NCBI GenBank assembly: GCA_013697625.1
Contig: JACCWN010000056.1
Span: forward strand, 1 to 58,663
Length of the DNA: 58,663 bases
Source of the DNA: Legionella sp.
GTDB lineage: Bacteria > Pseudomonadota > Gammaproteobacteria > Legionellales > Legionellaceae
Reading direction: 5' to 3'
The translations under genes and the position numbers were made by a program. The notes beneath the pieces are model-generated. The model was not told the DNA's origin and did no database searches. It saw nothing but the letters and a program-made list of their open reading frames with translations. Positions 58,009-58,663 of this stretch are shown piece by piece. The first letter of the stretch is position 1, and every line of letters begins with the position of its first letter.

Positions 58009-58663
58009 AGCCATGGCAGAAAAGAGAATGGTGTATCCCTGAAGCTAATGCTGAATTTGTTTGCAAAATGGAAGATGTTTTGGATATTTATAAACAACCG
58101 TATGATTCAAAGCGTCCAGTTGTTTGTATGGATGAAACAAGTAAGCAGTTGCTCAAGGAAACAAGAACGCCAATACCGCCAAGCCCCGGTGAGAGTTTGC
58201 GCTATGATGCAGAATATGAAAGAAATGGGACTTGTAATATCTTTTTAAGTTGCGAGCCGTTAAAAGGAAAACGAACAACAAAGGTAACTGATCAGCGCAA
58301 GAAAACAGACTGGGCATATTTTATCAAAGAACTTGTTGATAACGATTATACATCAGCTGATAAAATTGTATTAGTAATGGATAATTTGAATACTCATGCT
58401 GGTTCATCCTTGTATGAAGCTTTTGAACCAGCAGAGGCTAAGAGAATTTTAGATAAACTTGAAATTCATTATACGCCTAAGCATGGAAGCTGGTTAAATA
58501 TGGCTGAAATTGAATTAAGCCATTTGAGCAGACAATGTCTTGATAGACGGATTCCTGATAAAGAGACTTTTATTCGCGAAATATCCGAGTGGAACAAACA
58601 AAGAAATGCAGAAGAAGCCACAATTGATTGGCAATTTACAACTGCGGATGCCAGAGTTAAATT
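57999..58663 (+). CDS. IS630 transposase, DDE catalytic phase (cut at window edge)
   Basis: This frame has no start of its own; it is entered by a -1 frameshift from the upstream phase at the A-run. Its start is continuous with family sequence (NEIKPWQKREWCIPEANA). The three DDE-superfamily acidic residues are visible: Asp in VVCMDETSKQ, Asp in VLVMDNLNTH and Glu in WLNMAEIELS. The product runs 221 residues to the edge without a stop and ends in TTADARVKL, so probably fewer than ten residues are missing. All catalytic residues are intact, arguing for programmed frameshifting rather than decay. Confidence 0.8.

Larger units (their letters stand above)
57495..58663 (+). mobile_element. IS630-family insertion sequence, right end outside the window
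   Basis: A two-phase transposase occupies 57562 to the window edge. The left boundary lies somewhere between the kinase stop (57494) and the transposase start, but the terminal repeat and TA target cannot be confirmed without the right end. The intact catalytic residues suggest a recent, possibly active copy. Confidence 0.75.

Overview
The window is an AT-rich, gene-dense stretch of a gammaproteobacterial chromosome. I think it comes from the order Legionellales (Legionella/Coxiella/Berkiella-like), but that is inference. It rests on core gammaproteobacterial gene orders (mlaFEDCB-ibaG-murA divergent from kdsD-kdsC-lptCAB, the ccmABCDEFGHI cluster, msbA-lpxK), a PmrA/PmrB-like two-component system at the right end, a site upstream of an unknown gene that matches the PmrA box described for Legionella and Coxiella effector genes, and several unknown secreted or membrane-associated proteins. 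No rRNA, tRNA or CRISPR locus was seen.

Layout. 1-720: truncated left-end fragments and an unrecognised degraded reading frame. 879-1757: a DUF72/YecE protein. 1816-7311 (minus): pyrD, a GNAT acetyltransferase, msbA, lpxK and an exported protein. 7523-19893 (plus): isovaleryl-CoA dehydrogenase, thiolase, a small membrane protein, both methylcrotonyl-CoA carboxylase subunits, methylglutaconyl-CoA hydratase, HMG-CoA lyase and acetoacetyl-CoA synthetase, running without a break into metNIQ. Together these enzymes turn isovaleryl-CoA from leucine into acetyl-CoA. 19927-20420: an array of REP-like hairpins. 20577-22205: an unknown membrane-anchored coiled-coil protein behind the PmrA-box-like site. 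22461-24272: recQ. 24442-30115: an accessory block with a small exported protein, an effector-like protein with C-terminal membrane segments, a secreted subtilase, an NlpC/P60 hydrolase and an unknown 459-residue protein. 30149-36384 (minus): the complete cytochrome c maturation operon, including a small ccmD. 36747-37691: sohB. 37810-38283: a low-complexity hydrophilic protein. 38481-39908: a FleQ-type sigma-54 activator. 40001-40588: a cysteine-rich exported protein. 40746-41321: a second REP array. 41352-46747 (minus): nif3, murA, ibaG and mlaBCDEF. 46876-50193 (plus): kdsD, kdsC and lptCAB. 50205-52009: trpD-trpC. Then come a small proline-rich protein (minus), a short-chain dehydrogenase, mltD, yciB, pmrA/pmrB-like genes and an IS630-family element cut by the right edge.

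Much of the core content serves envelope building: lipid A (lpxK, msbA), Kdo (kdsD, kdsC), LPS transport (lptCAB), retrograde lipid transport (mla), peptidoglycan (murA, mltD, yciB) and periplasmic haem attachment (ccm). The accessory content looks like host-interaction candidates scattered between these blocks.

The intergenic DNA is the most unusual part. There are two arrays of a REP-type hairpin with a GTAG foot, whose loop variants show compensatory changes. A MITE-like family (three copies) shows 4-bp target duplications, and one copy carries a nested palindromic insert with a near-empty site visible in another copy. A second MITE-like family has ends containing ACTGCCATTAAGTT. None of these repeats contains a gene, so they presumably depend on proteins encoded elsewhere in the genome.
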